DNA of 64,000 nucleotides from Jidongwangia harbinensis (GCF_020216025.1 NZ_JAIWNC010000005.1:124001-188000); one strand, 5' to 3'; shown: positions 46,074 through 54,281, numbered from the stretch's first letter. A program made the numbers and translations. Notes: generated by a model from the sequence alone, not told the origin.

Positions 46074-46429
46074 GCAAGTACCTGGTCAACAAGTTCCTGT
46101 ACACGGTGGACCGTGACCCCGAGCTGGTCGAGCGGTACCGCGACGACCCCGCGGGCACGGTCGAGTGGTGGGAGGCCGAGCGCGCCAACGCCGTACTGAA
46201 CTGCCACACCGGCGAGGCCAGCACCTGGCTGCGGTTCACCGACGAGGAGCGGGCGGCGCTGGCCGGCCACGACCATGTGAAGCTGTTCGAGCTGGGCGCG
46301 CATCCGTTCCTGACGCTGACCCTCTTCATCGCCATGTTCGAGCGCGACCACGGTCCGCTGGAATATCAGCTGGCGTTCGGGGCTCGGCTGAAGCACTTCG
46401 AGATGCCCTATCCGGACATCGCGACATGA
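46070..46429 (+). CDS. LigA-like small subunit of the extradiol dioxygenase
   Basis: A 119-residue all-helical protein of the LigA (protocatechuate 4,5-dioxygenase alpha chain) family: YLVNKFLYTVDRDPELVERY, ERAALAGHDHVKLFELGAHPF (family core at about 60-82). LigA caps the active site of LigB. Order and overlap (ligB-ligA, ATGA on both sides) show that this is the partner of the adjacent catalytic subunit. Having the LigA type rather than an AmnA type favours a protocatechuate/gallate-like ring acid as substrate. Confidence 0.88.
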   Translation: MSKYLVNKFLYTVDRDPELVERYRDDPAGTVEWWEAERANAVLNCHTGEASTWLRFTDEERAALAGHDHVKLFELGAHPFLTLTLFIAMFERDHGPLEYQLAFGARLKHFEMPYPDIAT

Positions 46430-47523
46430 TGCGCGCGGCCCTCATCCAGCAGTGCGGCGCGCCGCCGTCGGTCGGCAAGCGCGACGTTCCGGTTCCGGGC
46501 GCAGACCAGGTGGCGGTGCGGGTGACCGCGGCGTCGATCACGCCGCTGGACGTGCTCTGCGCCTCCGGCACCTCCTACTTCGGCGCACCCGCCACGCCGT
46601 ACGTGCCGGGGGTGCAGGGGGTGGGCACGCTGGACGACGGCACCGCGGTGTGGTTCGCCACGCCGGCCGGCATGCGCCCGGGTGACGGCAGCATGGCGGA
46701 GATGGCGGTGGTGCCCCGCCGGGACGTCGTGACGCTTCCGGACGACGTGGACCACCGGCTCATCGCGGCGCTCGGCCTGTCCGCGGTGGCCGCGCTCATG
46801 GCGCTGACCTGGCGTGGCGGCATGCAGGCGGGCGAGCAGGTGCTCGTGCTGGGTGGCGGCGGCGTGGTCGGGCAGGCCGCGATCCAGCTGGCGTTGCTCG
46901 GCGGAGCGCGGCGGGTGATCGCGGCGTGCCGGTCCGAGGCGGCCCAGTCCCGGGCACGAGCGGTCGGCGCCACGGCGGTCGTCCCGCTCGCCGACGCCGG
47001 CGGCCCGGCCACCCAAACCGACACCACCAGCCCGCTCGCCGATGGCGGCCCGGCCACCCGAGCCGACACCACCGGCCCGGTTGACGATGGCGGCGTGGCC
47101 GCCCGAGCCGACACCACCGGCCCGGTTGCCGATGGCGGCGTGGCCGCCCTGACCGCGCGCCTGACCGAGGCGGCCGACGGGCCGGTGGACCTGGTGCTCG
47201 ACCCGGTCTTCGGTGTGCCCGCGGCGGCCGCGCTGCGCACGCTGCGGCCCGGTGGCCGCCTGGTCAACCTCGGCAGCGCGGCCGGCGAGACGGCGCCCTT
47301 CGAGTCGGCCACGCTGCGCGGCCGTTCGCTGAACGTGCTCGGGTACACCAACAACGACCTGACGGCCGAGCAGCGCGCCGACGCGATCGGCGTGATCGCC
47401 GGGCACGTGCGGGCCGGCCGCCTGACCGTGGACTACGAGCAGGTGGCACTGGCCGCCGTCGGCGAGGCGTGGGACCGCCAGGCCGCCGGACGCGCCGGGC
47501 GCCGTCTCGTGGTGGTGCCCTGA
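46426..47523 (+). CDS. Zinc-independent MDR / quinone oxidoreductase-like protein
   Basis: A 365-residue medium-chain dehydrogenase/reductase without zinc-binding cysteines, with an N-terminal GroES-like domain (SITPLDVLCASG) and a Rossmann domain (LVLGGGGVVGQAAIQLA). It starts at ATG 46426, overlapping the LigA-like gene (ATGA), and ends the ring-cleavage operon. It may reduce an unsaturated or quinonoid intermediate. A three- to four-fold 15-residue repeat (ADGGPATRADTTGPV-like) is inserted in the Rossmann domain after the cofactor strand. Without it the protein would be of normal length, about 310-320. Confidence 0.82.
   Translation: MMRAALIQQCGAPPSVGKRDVPVPGADQVAVRVTAASITPLDVLCASGTSYFGAPATPYVPGVQGVGTLDDGTAVWFATPAGMRPGDGSMAEMAVVPRRDVVTLPDDVDHRLIAALGLSAVAALMALTWRGGMQAGEQVLVLGGGGVVGQAAIQLALLGGARRVIAACRSEAAQSRARAVGATAVVPLADAGGPATQTDTTSPLADGGPATRADTTGPVDDGGVAARADTTGPVADGGVAALTARLTEAADGPVDLVLDPVFGVPAAAALRTLRPGGRLVNLGSAAGETAPFESATLRGRSLNVLGYTNNDLTAEQRADAIGVIAGHVRAGRLTVDYEQVALAAVGEAWDRQAAGRAGRRLVVVP
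46987..47147. repeat. 45-bp in-frame tandem repeat inside the MDR gene
   Basis: GACACCACC anchors recur at 47020, 47065 and 47110, a 45-base period equal to 15 codons. About 3.5 copies encode a Gly/Ala/Thr/Pro/Asp-rich, probably disordered, loop. The phase is kept, so the gene remains open. Confidence 0.88.
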
Positions 47524-47558
47524 GTTCGTCGGTACCGGGCGGTGCATAGAGTTCGAGC

Positions 47559-48002
47559 ATGGAGATCACGCCGGCCGGGCGCGTACGGCAGCTGGCGCCA
47601 CTGGTGGGACGCTGGCGCACCTTCGGCACCGTGTTCGGCGAAGACGGTGCGCCGGTCATGTCGGTGGACGGCACCGACGAGTACGAGTGGATGCCGGGCG
47701 GTCAATGGGTCATCCATCGCGTCGACGTCGCGATGGGCAACGACCGGGCACGGGCTCTGGAGCTGATCGGCGAACCGGCCGACGACGGCACCTTCGCCAT
47801 GCGGGCGTTCGATTCGTCGGGCTCCTTCGACGAGATGCGGCTCACCGTGCACGGCCGGACGATGCTGGCCGAGGGCGACCGGGTCCGCAACACGCTGACC
47901 GCGGCCGACACCGGCCGGTCGATGACCGCGACCTGGGAACGCCAGACGGACGGCGGCGCCTGGATCCGGTGGATGGACCTGACCTTTCAGCGCATCCGGT
48001 GA
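47559..48002 (+). CDS. DUF1579-like small protein
   Basis: A 147-residue beta-rich protein of the DUF1579/lipocalin-like type: LAPLVGRWRTFGTVF near the start, DGTDEYEWMPGGQWVIHRVD, TWERQTDGGAWIRWMDLTF at the end. Function unknown; no signal peptide. Its last 32 bases, including the stop codon, lie inside a 67-bp sequence that is tandemly duplicated downstream. Confidence 0.7.
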   Translation: MEITPAGRVRQLAPLVGRWRTFGTVFGEDGAPVMSVDGTDEYEWMPGGQWVIHRVDVAMGNDRARALELIGEPADDGTFAMRAFDSSGSFDEMRLTVHGRTMLAEGDRVRNTLTAADTGRSMTATWERQTDGGAWIRWMDLTFQRIR

Positions 48003-48104
48003 CGGCCGTCCTCGCGCCCCGGTCGGCGGCGGAGCGAGGATGGACCTGACCTTTCAGCGCATCCGGTGACCGCCGGCCTCGCGCCCCGGTCGGCGGCGGC
48101 GCGA
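47971..48104. repeat. 67-bp tandem duplication spanning a stop codon
   Basis: GGATGGACCTGACCTTTCAG begins at 47971 and again at 48038, and the start of a third copy (GGATGG) appears at 48105. The two units differ at only a few positions, so the duplication is young. It repeats the end of the DUF1579-like gene and creates the upstream region, and perhaps the start codon, of the next gene. Confidence 0.9.
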
Positions 48105-48106
48105 GG

Positions 48107-48811
48107 ATGGAGGGCATGAGCGTCGATCCGCACCTCGCGCCGCACTGGCCCACGTCCGCGCTCATCACGATCGACGTGCAGCGTGACTTCCTGTCCGAGG
48201 GCCCGTTCGGTATTCCCGGCACCACCGAGGTGCTGCCCCTGCTGCGGGACCTCACCGCCGCATTCCGGGCCGCCGGCCGGCCGATCGTCCACATCGTCCG
48301 GCTGTACCCCGCCGACGGCGGCGACGTCGACCGGGTCCGGCGCACGCTGATCGAGAACGGCGCCGAGTTCGCCCGGCCCGGCAGCCCCGGCCGGCTCCTG
48401 GCACCCGGGCTCGCCCCGGCCCACGCCCCCGACCTGGACGACGACGTGCTGCTCAAGGGCGAACCACAGCCTCTGGGACCGGCCGAGTTCGCGGTCTACA
48501 AACCCCGCTGGGGCGCGTTCTACCGCACGCCGCTGGCCGGGCTGCTGGACGGCCTCGGCGTTGACACCGTGGTCTTCGCCGGGTGCAACCTGCCCAACTG
48601 CCCGCGGGCCAGCATCATCGAGGCGCACGAACGCGACCTGCGCGTCGTGCTGGCCACCGACGCGATCTCACAGGCCAGCGCGCAGGGGTTCCGGGAGATC
48701 GCGGGCATCGGCACCGTGCTGATGAGTACGCCGGACATCAGCACCGCGGTCCGCGAACGCCAGTCGGACGCGATGACATCCGGCCGGGTCAGTCCCGCGC
48801 CGGAGCGGTGA
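48107..48811 (+). CDS. Isochorismatase-family cysteine hydrolase
   Basis: A 234-residue hydrolase of the isochorismatase/nicotinamidase superfamily with the triad Asp (ITIDVQRDFL), Lys (VYKPRWGAF) and Cys (GCNLPNCPRASI). The cis-peptide region before the Cys (VVFAGCN) is typical. The substrate is probably an amide such as a ureido- or carbamoyl compound; unknown. ATG 48107 lies exactly at the edge of the duplicated 67-bp unit; ATG 48116 is an alternative. Its 3' end overlaps the convergent SnoaL-like gene by 23 bases. Confidence 0.85.
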   Translation: MEGMSVDPHLAPHWPTSALITIDVQRDFLSEGPFGIPGTTEVLPLLRDLTAAFRAAGRPIVHIVRLYPADGGDVDRVRRTLIENGAEFARPGSPGRLLAPGLAPAHAPDLDDDVLLKGEPQPLGPAEFAVYKPRWGAFYRTPLAGLLDGLGVDTVVFAGCNLPNCPRASIIEAHERDLRVVLATDAISQASAQGFREIAGIGTVLMSTPDISTAVRERQSDAMTSGRVSPAPER

Positions 48812-49157
48812 TCTCCGGCTGGTCCAGCAACCGCAACCAGGACCCGTCCGGCTGCCGGCGTACCACCTGCGCCCGCGCACCCGCCCCGTCCCCGGCCGGT
48901 GTCGCGGTCAGCCCCAGATCGCCGCTGACCAGCGTCGGCATCGGCGTCTCCGGCTCGAAGCGCGGCAGATGCGGCAACGCCTCCTCCCACAACGCGCGGA
49001 TCGCCTCCCGCCCGACGGTCTGCCGCCCCGGCGGGTACGCCATCACGGCACCCTCCTCGTACAGCGCCGCGAGGCCCTCGGCGTCCTTGGCGTTGGCGCG
49101 CTCCACGAACAGGCGGGTGATGTCCTCGGGCTTCCATGCCTTCTCCGGTTCGCTCAT
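48789..49157 (-). CDS. SnoaL/NTF2-like protein
   Basis: A 122-residue single-domain protein of the NTF2-like cone fold, often small isomerases, hydrolases or stress proteins. The typical start ITRLFVERANAKDAEGLAALYEEGAVM and GREAIRALWEE are visible. The substrate is unknown. ATG 49157 follows GGTGGAG. It is divergent from the LysR regulator with a LysR-type dyad between them, so it is the probable target of that regulator. Confidence 0.83.
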   Translation of the reverse strand: MSEPEKAWKPEDITRLFVERANAKDAEGLAALYEEGAVMAYPPGRQTVGREAIRALWEEALPHLPRFEPETPMPTLVSGDLGLTATPAGDGAGARAQVVRRQPDGSWLRLLDQPEITAPARD

Positions 49158-49197
49158 GACTCCACCCTCGGGCCGCCGGAGTGAGAAGTCCAACGCA

Positions 49198-49221
49198 TGA
49201 TTCTTCTTTTAACTAGAATCA
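49198..49221. promoter_or_regulatory. LysR-type operator between the SnoaL-like and lysR-type genes
   Basis: TGATTCT (49198-49204) and AGAATCA (49215-49221) form a perfect 7-bp inverted repeat containing the T-N11-A core of LysR-regulator sites. It ends six bases before the regulator's ATG and 41 bases upstream of the SnoaL-like gene start. It is AT-rich compared with its surroundings. Confidence 0.8.
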
Positions 49222-49227
49222 GCAGTC

Positions 49228-50112
49228 ATGGAACTCAGGCAGCTGGAGTACTTCGTGGCGGTCGCCGAGGAAGCCAACTTCACCCGGGCGGCGGAGCGCG
49301 TCCACATCAGCCAGTCCGGGGTGAGCGCCCAGATCCGGGCGCTCGAGGCGCACCTCGGCACGCCCCTGTTCGACCGCTCCGCCCGCACCGCCCGCCTCAC
49401 CGCCGCCGGCGCCGCGGCCCTGCCGCACGCCCGGGCCGCGCTGGACGCCGCCACGGCCGTGCGGCGCTCGGTCGACGAGATCAGCGGCGTGCTCCGCGGC
49501 CGGCTGACGGTCGGGATGATCACCGGATGCGAGGTGACGCCGCTGTTCGACGCGCTGGCCGCGTTCCACCGCGACCACCCCGGCATCGAGATCGCGCTGC
49601 ACGAGGACAACTCGGACCGGCTGGTCGAGCACACCCGCGCCGGCACGGTGGACATCGCGCTGGTCGGCGTCGCGGGCGAGCCGCCACCGGGCCTCGACAC
49701 CCACGTCGTGATCAGTGAGGGACTCGTCGCCGCGGTACCTCCGGATCACCCCCTCGCCCGGCGCGCCCGGGCCACGCTGGCGCAGCTCACGGCGTACCCC
49801 ATCGTGTCCTTGCCGCTCGGCACCGGCATCCGCGGCGTCTTCGACCAGGCGTGCGCGGCCGCGGGGGTGCGGCCGCGGATCGCGCTGCAGGCCACGGCGC
49901 CCGGTGCCGTCGCCGACCTGGCCGTGCGCGGGCTCGGCGTCGCGGTGCTGAGCGCGTCGATGGCCCGGGCCCACGCGGAGCTGCGCGCGGTGCCCCTGCG
50001 GGACGTCCGCATCCCGGCACTGCTGGCGCTGGTCTGGCGACCGGCGGCCGGTCCGGCGCTACGGGCGCTGCTGCCGCACTGCCGGGCGGCCTTCCCGCCC
50101 GGCCCGCACTGA
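49228..50112 (+). CDS. LysR-family transcriptional regulator
   Basis: A 294-residue LysR regulator: winged helix (LEYFVAVAEEANFTRAAERVHISQSGVSAQI at about 6-36) and a two-lobed effector domain (RLTVGMITGCEV, VAAVPPDHPLA). It probably autoregulates and controls the divergent SnoaL-like gene through the dyad upstream. Its last two codons and stop form the first unit of a 35/36-bp tandem repeat that continues downstream. Confidence 0.92.
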   Translation: MELRQLEYFVAVAEEANFTRAAERVHISQSGVSAQIRALEAHLGTPLFDRSARTARLTAAGAAALPHARAALDAATAVRRSVDEISGVLRGRLTVGMITGCEVTPLFDALAAFHRDHPGIEIALHEDNSDRLVEHTRAGTVDIALVGVAGEPPPGLDTHVVISEGLVAAVPPDHPLARRARATLAQLTAYPIVSLPLGTGIRGVFDQACAAAGVRPRIALQATAPGAVADLAVRGLGVAVLSASMARAHAELRAVPLRDVRIPALLALVWRPAAGPALRALLPHCRAAFPPGPH

Positions 50113-50318
50113 CGCCGCGGGCCGAGAAGGCAGACCGCCCGCACTGACGCCGCGGGGCGAGAAGGCAGACCGGTCCGCACTGACGCCGCGGGGCGAGAAG
50201 GCAGACCGGGCCGCACTGACGCCGCGGGCCGAGAGGGTGGACCGGCCCACAATCACGCCGCGGGCCGAGAAGGCAGACCGCCCGCACTGACGCCGCGGGC
50301 CGAGGGGGTAGGGCTGGC
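50106..50318. repeat. 35/36-bp tandem repeat (six copies) starting at the LysR stop codon
   Basis: Units beginning GCACTGACGCCGCGGGCCGA recur at 50106, 50141, 50177, 50213, about 50249 and 50284. Each copy repeats the TGA that ends the LysR gene. The core GCGGGCCGAGAAGGCAGACCG resembles the 30-bp repeat at 10000-10149 (GCGGGCCGGAAAGG...AGACCG). The repeat fills most of the gap before the M1 peptidase gene; no ORF of note lies in it. Confidence 0.9.
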
Positions 50319-50407
50319 CTTACCCCCGGCGGGGCCGCCAGCCGGGTTCTGGTGCGGGTCGCGATCTTCGATCCTGATGCGGTCCGTTCGATCGCAGAAG
50401 GAGCGTC

Positions 50408-51886
50408 ATGTTTCGCAGATCCAGGCTGATCGCGGCCACCATGGTGGCGGGCGTCGCCGGCACCCTCATCGCGGTGACCGGCACCTCGTATGCGCAGACC
50501 GCGCCGTCGCCCGGGTCGCCCGGCCTCGGCGACCGGTTGTATCCGATGCTCGGCAACGGCGGGTACGACGTGCAGAACTACGACCTGAGCCTGTTCCACC
50601 GCACCAAGAACCCGAAGCAGACCGTGTCCGGGGACGTCACCATCACGGCCGAGGCGACCCAGAGCCTGTCCCGCTTCAACCTCGACTTCACCGGTGACCA
50701 GGTCGCCGCGGTCTCGGTGAACGGCCGGCCCGCGGACTTCGCCCGCAGCGGCAGTGAACTGACCGTCACGCCCCGGCAGCACCTGCCGGCCGGCCGCCGG
50801 TTCACGGTCACGGTCGCCGGTTTCACCGCCACCCCGGCGCCGCCCGGGCCGGACTCGATGATGGGCTTCCTGACCACCCCGGACGGCACGGTGCTGGCCG
50901 GGCAGCCGGAAGCGTCGCAGCGGCTGTTCCCGAACAACAACCACCCGCGGGACAAGGCGACGTACACCATCAGCGTGACCGGGCCGGTGGGATGGACGGG
51001 TACGGCCAGCGGCGTCCTGCAGCACACCCGGAGCCGGAACGGTTACGTCACCTCGACGTACCGGGAGTCGCATCCGATGGCCAGTGAGCTGGTGCAGGTC
51101 GCGGTCGGCGACTTCGTGGTGAAGCGCCGCGCGCCGGTCGGCCGCACCGCGATCCGGGACGTGGTCCCGCGCCGGCTCGCCGCCGACCTGCTGCCCCGGC
51201 TCGACCAGGAACGGGCGCAGCTGGCGTGGATGGAGCGCAAGATCGGGCCGTACCCGTTCGAGAACTACGGCTCCCTGGTGGTCGCGGTGGAACTCGGCGG
51301 TGCGCTGGAAACCCAGACCCTGTCGCTGTACGACGCCGGGCTGTTCGCCGACGAGCACGCCGACGAGGCCAGCGCGATCATGGCGCATGAGCTGGCCCAC
51401 CACTGGTTCGGCAACAGTGTCTCCCCGTGGTCGTGGACCGACATCTGGCTGAACGAGGGACACGCACACTTCTACGAACTGCTGCACCAGGACGAAGCCG
51501 GAAAGTTCCAGGAGTCGTTCGGCGCTCCGGACCGGGAGACCTACTTCAAGGCGGTGTACGGGATGAGCAACCGGCTCCGCACCGAGCACGGCCCGGTCGG
51601 CGCCCCGCCGGACGCGACGTCGTTCTTCCACGTCTTCAACCCGAACGTCTACCTGGGCGGAGCACTGGTCCTGTACGCCCTCCAGGAGAAGATCGGCGCC
51701 GCGACGTTCGCGCAGGTGCAGCGGGCGTGGGTGTCGTCGTACCGCGGGAAGTCGGCCTCGACCCAGGACTTCATCGCCCTCGCGTCCCGGGTCGCCGGCG
51801 AGGACCTGGACCCGTTCCTGACCGGATGGCTGTACGGCGCGGAGACCCCGCCGATGCCGGGTCACCCCGACTGGACGGTCACCTGA
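50408..51886 (+). CDS. Secreted M1-family zinc metallopeptidase
   Basis: A 492-residue exported aminopeptidase-like protein: signal peptide (LIAATMVAGVAGTLIAVTG, cleavage near SYAQT), an N-terminal beta domain and a gluzincin domain with HELAHHWFGN and, 18 residues on, the third zinc ligand in WLNEGHAHF (most relatives have NEGFA). The GAMEN-like exopeptidase motif is not clear, so the specificity is open. AAGGAG precedes the ATG. It is shorter than full M1 aminopeptidases, as is common for actinobacterial secreted forms. Its end overlaps the convergent membrane-protein gene by 25 bases. Confidence 0.88.
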   Translation: MFRRSRLIAATMVAGVAGTLIAVTGTSYAQTAPSPGSPGLGDRLYPMLGNGGYDVQNYDLSLFHRTKNPKQTVSGDVTITAEATQSLSRFNLDFTGDQVAAVSVNGRPADFARSGSELTVTPRQHLPAGRRFTVTVAGFTATPAPPGPDSMMGFLTTPDGTVLAGQPEASQRLFPNNNHPRDKATYTISVTGPVGWTGTASGVLQHTRSRNGYVTSTYRESHPMASELVQVAVGDFVVKRRAPVGRTAIRDVVPRRLAADLLPRLDQERAQLAWMERKIGPYPFENYGSLVVAVELGGALETQTLSLYDAGLFADEHADEASAIMAHELAHHWFGNSVSPWSWTDIWLNEGHAHFYELLHQDEAGKFQESFGAPDRETYFKAVYGMSNRLRTEHGPVGAPPDATSFFHVFNPNVYLGGALVLYALQEKIGAATFAQVQRAWVSSYRGKSASTQDFIALASRVAGEDLDPFLTGWLYGAETPPMPGHPDWTVT

Positions 51887-52287
51887 CCACGGACCCCGGT
51901 GACCGCGATCGGTCCCGACGCGGTCAGGTCGACGTCGATGTCCGGCGGCACCTCGATGTCGTACCGCACCGAGCAGTCGACCGAGACGTACACCCCGGTG
52001 GGCGGTGTGCAGGCGGCCAGCAGGGTCAGCGCCGGGCCGTCGCGTCGTTCGACGAGCCACGGCCTGGTCATCGCCCACTCGAGGTGGTGACGCACGGTGA
52101 CCTGCGGGCCGCCGGCCCGAACCGTGATCCGCCCGCCGGGGTTCTGCACGATCAGGCGGCGCACCCCGGCGTGGTGCGCCGTCCCGTCGGTGCTCTGCCC
52201 GGTGAACGCGGAGGCGGCCACCACGCCGCCGATCAGCAACACGAGCACCGAGAACAACGATCCGCCGGTACGCCACCGCCCGCTCAC
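51862..52287 (-). CDS. Small membrane-anchored beta-rich protein (DUF4097-like)
   Basis: A 141-residue protein with one N-terminal membrane helix (LFSVLVLLIGGVVAASAF) and an extracytoplasmic beta-helix-like stretch with alternating short strands (LIVQNPGGRITVRAGG, IAVTGVRGQVTV). This resembles the start of DUF4097-type proteins but is shorter than usual and may be truncated. It starts at GTG 52287, overlapping the response-regulator stop by four bases: third gene of a two-component operon. Confidence 0.6.
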   Translation of the reverse strand: MSGRWRTGGSLFSVLVLLIGGVVAASAFTGQSTDGTAHHAGVRRLIVQNPGGRITVRAGGPQVTVRHHLEWAMTRPWLVERRDGPALTLLAACTPPTGVYVSVDCSVRYDIEVPPDIDVDLTASGPIAVTGVRGQVTVQSG

Positions 52288-52937
52288 GACCGGTCGCCGA
52301 TCTCCAGGTACCGCAGGACGGCGAGCACCCGGCGGTGATCGGTGCCGGCGGGCAGCAGGCCGAGCTTCGCGAAGATGTTGTTCACGTGTTTCTCCACCGC
52401 GTGCCCGCCGATCCCGAGCGTGTCCGCGATCGCCGAGTTGGACCGGCCCTCCGCCATGGCCGCCAGCACATCGGTCTCCCGCGGGGTGAGCCGGCGTACC
52501 GGGTTCGTGCGCCGGCGGGCGAGCAGCTGGGCCACCACCTCCGGGTCCAGCACCGTTCCGCCGGCCGCGACCCGGCGCACCGCCTCGAGGAACTCGTCGA
52601 CGTCGGCCACCCGGTCCTTGAGCAGGTAGCCGAGGCCGCCGGTGTGCTCGGCGAGCAGGTCGGCGGCGTACCGCTCCTCGACGTACTGCGACAGCAGCAG
52701 GACCGCGACCCGCGGCCACCGCTGCTTCAGCACCAGAGCGGCCTGCACACCCTCGTCGGTGAAGGTGGGCGGCATCCGGACGTCCACCAGGGCGAGGTCG
52801 GGCTGCTCCCGCTCGACCGCGAGCAGCAGGTCGTCCGGGCCGGCCACCGCGGCGGCCACCTCGATGCCGCCGCTGGCCAGCAGCTTGACCAGTCCCGCCC
52901 GCAGCAGCACCGAGTCCTCGGCGATCACGACCCGCAC
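52284..52937 (-). CDS. NarL/LuxR-type response regulator
   Basis: A 217-residue regulator: receiver domain (VVIAEDSVLL, acceptor Asp in LALVDVRMPP, Lys in YLLKDRV) and a LuxR-type helix-turn-helix (LTPRETDVLAAMAEGRSNSAIADTL, here residues about 150-175). GTG 52937 lies 13 bases inside the kinase gene, so the pair is translationally coupled. Targets are unknown; the downstream membrane protein is a candidate. Confidence 0.92.
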   Translation of the reverse strand: MRVVIAEDSVLLRAGLVKLLASGGIEVAAAVAGPDDLLLAVEREQPDLALVDVRMPPTFTDEGVQAALVLKQRWPRVAVLLLSQYVEERYAADLLAEHTGGLGYLLKDRVADVDEFLEAVRRVAAGGTVLDPEVVAQLLARRRTNPVRRLTPRETDVLAAMAEGRSNSAIADTLGIGGHAVEKHVNNIFAKLGLLPAGTDHRRVLAVLRYLEIGDRS

Positions 52938-54028
52938 GGCAGCTCCACCTCCACCAGCGTCGGCCCGCCGGGCGGGCTCTCGATCCGGAACGTGCCGTCG
53001 ACCGAACCGACCCGCTGGGCCAGCCCGCGCAGGCCACCGCCCGGCCGGTCGGCCGCGCCGCCCACACCGTCGTCCGCGACCACCAGCCGCAACCGTTCCC
53101 GGTCCCGGACCACGGCCACCTCGACCCGTTTCGCCCGGGCATGCCGGGTGACGTTGGTCAGCGCCTCGGACACCACGAAGTACGCGATCGCCTCGATCAC
53201 CGGCGGGCAGCGCCGCGCCACGTCCACGTGCAGCTCCACCGGCTGCGACAGCCCGGCGACCAGCCCGGAGAGGGCGGCGTCCAGGCCGCGGTCGTTCAGC
53301 ACGGCCGGGTGCAGCCCGCGGACGAAGTCCCGCAGTTCCGCCAGCGCCGCCTTGGCCTGCTGGTGAGCCTGCTCGACGGCCTCGCGGGCCGGGCCGTCCG
53401 GCACCTCCGCGCGGGCCAGGCCCAACGTCATCGCCAGCGACACCAGCCGCTGCTGGGTGCCGTCGTGCAGGTCCCGCTCGATCCGGCGGCGTTCGGAGTC
53501 CGCCGCCGCGACGGCCTCGGTCCGGGCCCGGGACAGCTCACCGAGGCGCGCGGTCAGCGCCTCGTTCGCGTTCGGCCCGAGCAACCGCCGGGCCAGCGCC
53601 GTGTCCAGCCGCGCCAGCCAGTGGGCCGCGATCACGGCAGCCACCAGCAGGCCCGCACCGGCCGCCGCGAACAGCGGACGCTGCAGGGCCGCGAACAGCA
53701 GCCCGAGACCGGCCGACGCCGCGCCGGCCACGACCGTGAAGGCGACCGCGGCGAACGGCACCGCCAGCAGGTGGAACCGGGTCTGCCGGCGCATCGCGGG
53801 CCGCCCGCCGACCTCCGGAATGCCGACGTTCAACAGCGCGGCGAACCGCTTACGCTGCGCCGCGGTGCGCCGCGCGACAACCGAGTGCAGGGGTACGGGG
53901 GACGCCACCGCCACCACCAGCGCGGGCAGCACCACCGCGGCACCGAGCAGCGCGACCGGCAGACCGGTCAGCACGTGCACCGTGGCCGGCCAGGCGCCGG
54001 GCCGGTGCGGGGCCTCTGCGGAGAACAT
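52925..54028 (-). CDS. NarL-type sensor histidine kinase (HisKA_3)
   Basis: A 367-residue kinase with an N-terminal putative sensor of about four transmembrane helices, dimerisation/phosphoacceptor domain ERRRIERDLHDGTQQRLVSL (His in LHDG), and HATPase_c (EALTNVTRHARA, VADDGVGGA, GGLRGLAQRVGSVDG). It heads a three-gene operon with the response regulator and a membrane protein. The stimulus, perhaps envelope stress as for similar LiaS-like kinases, is inference. Confidence 0.92.
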   Translation of the reverse strand: MFSAEAPHRPGAWPATVHVLTGLPVALLGAAVVLPALVVAVASPVPLHSVVARRTAAQRKRFAALLNVGIPEVGGRPAMRRQTRFHLLAVPFAAVAFTVVAGAASAGLGLLFAALQRPLFAAAGAGLLVAAVIAAHWLARLDTALARRLLGPNANEALTARLGELSRARTEAVAAADSERRRIERDLHDGTQQRLVSLAMTLGLARAEVPDGPAREAVEQAHQQAKAALAELRDFVRGLHPAVLNDRGLDAALSGLVAGLSQPVELHVDVARRCPPVIEAIAYFVVSEALTNVTRHARAKRVEVAVVRDRERLRLVVADDGVGGAADRPGGGLRGLAQRVGSVDGTFRIESPPGGPTLVEVELPCGS

Positions 54029-54085
54029 CGGTCACCACGGTAACCACCCGCCGCTCCACCCCGTGCGGTGTGATCACGGCATCGG

Positions 54086-54158
54086 TGGCCCAGGCGCGAA
54101 TCGAACGCGCGACACCCGCTTTAGGAGAGCGGTGCTCTATCCCCTGAGCTACTGGGCC
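54086..54158 (-). tRNA. tRNA-Arg (anticodon CCU)
   Basis: On the minus strand GGCCCAG...CTGGGCC form the acceptor stem, with a D-arm (GCTC...GAGC), an anticodon stem CCGCT/AGCGG enclosing the loop CTCCTAA (anticodon CCT), and a T-arm CGCGCGTTCGATTCGCGC. The length is 73 bases without an encoded CCA (CCG follows the discriminator A). It reads AGG. It lies between the kinase gene and the DUF429 gene with its own spacing. Confidence 0.95.
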
Positions 54159-54281
54159 ATGAGGGCAGGATACCAGTGGACCATGGCCCGGAGCCCGACG
54201 CGCACTCGGCGGCCGGTTTGCCCAGCTCAAGAACGTTCCACTCGGCGGCCGCCGGTCACCCTCGATGCGATCGGCCGCCAG

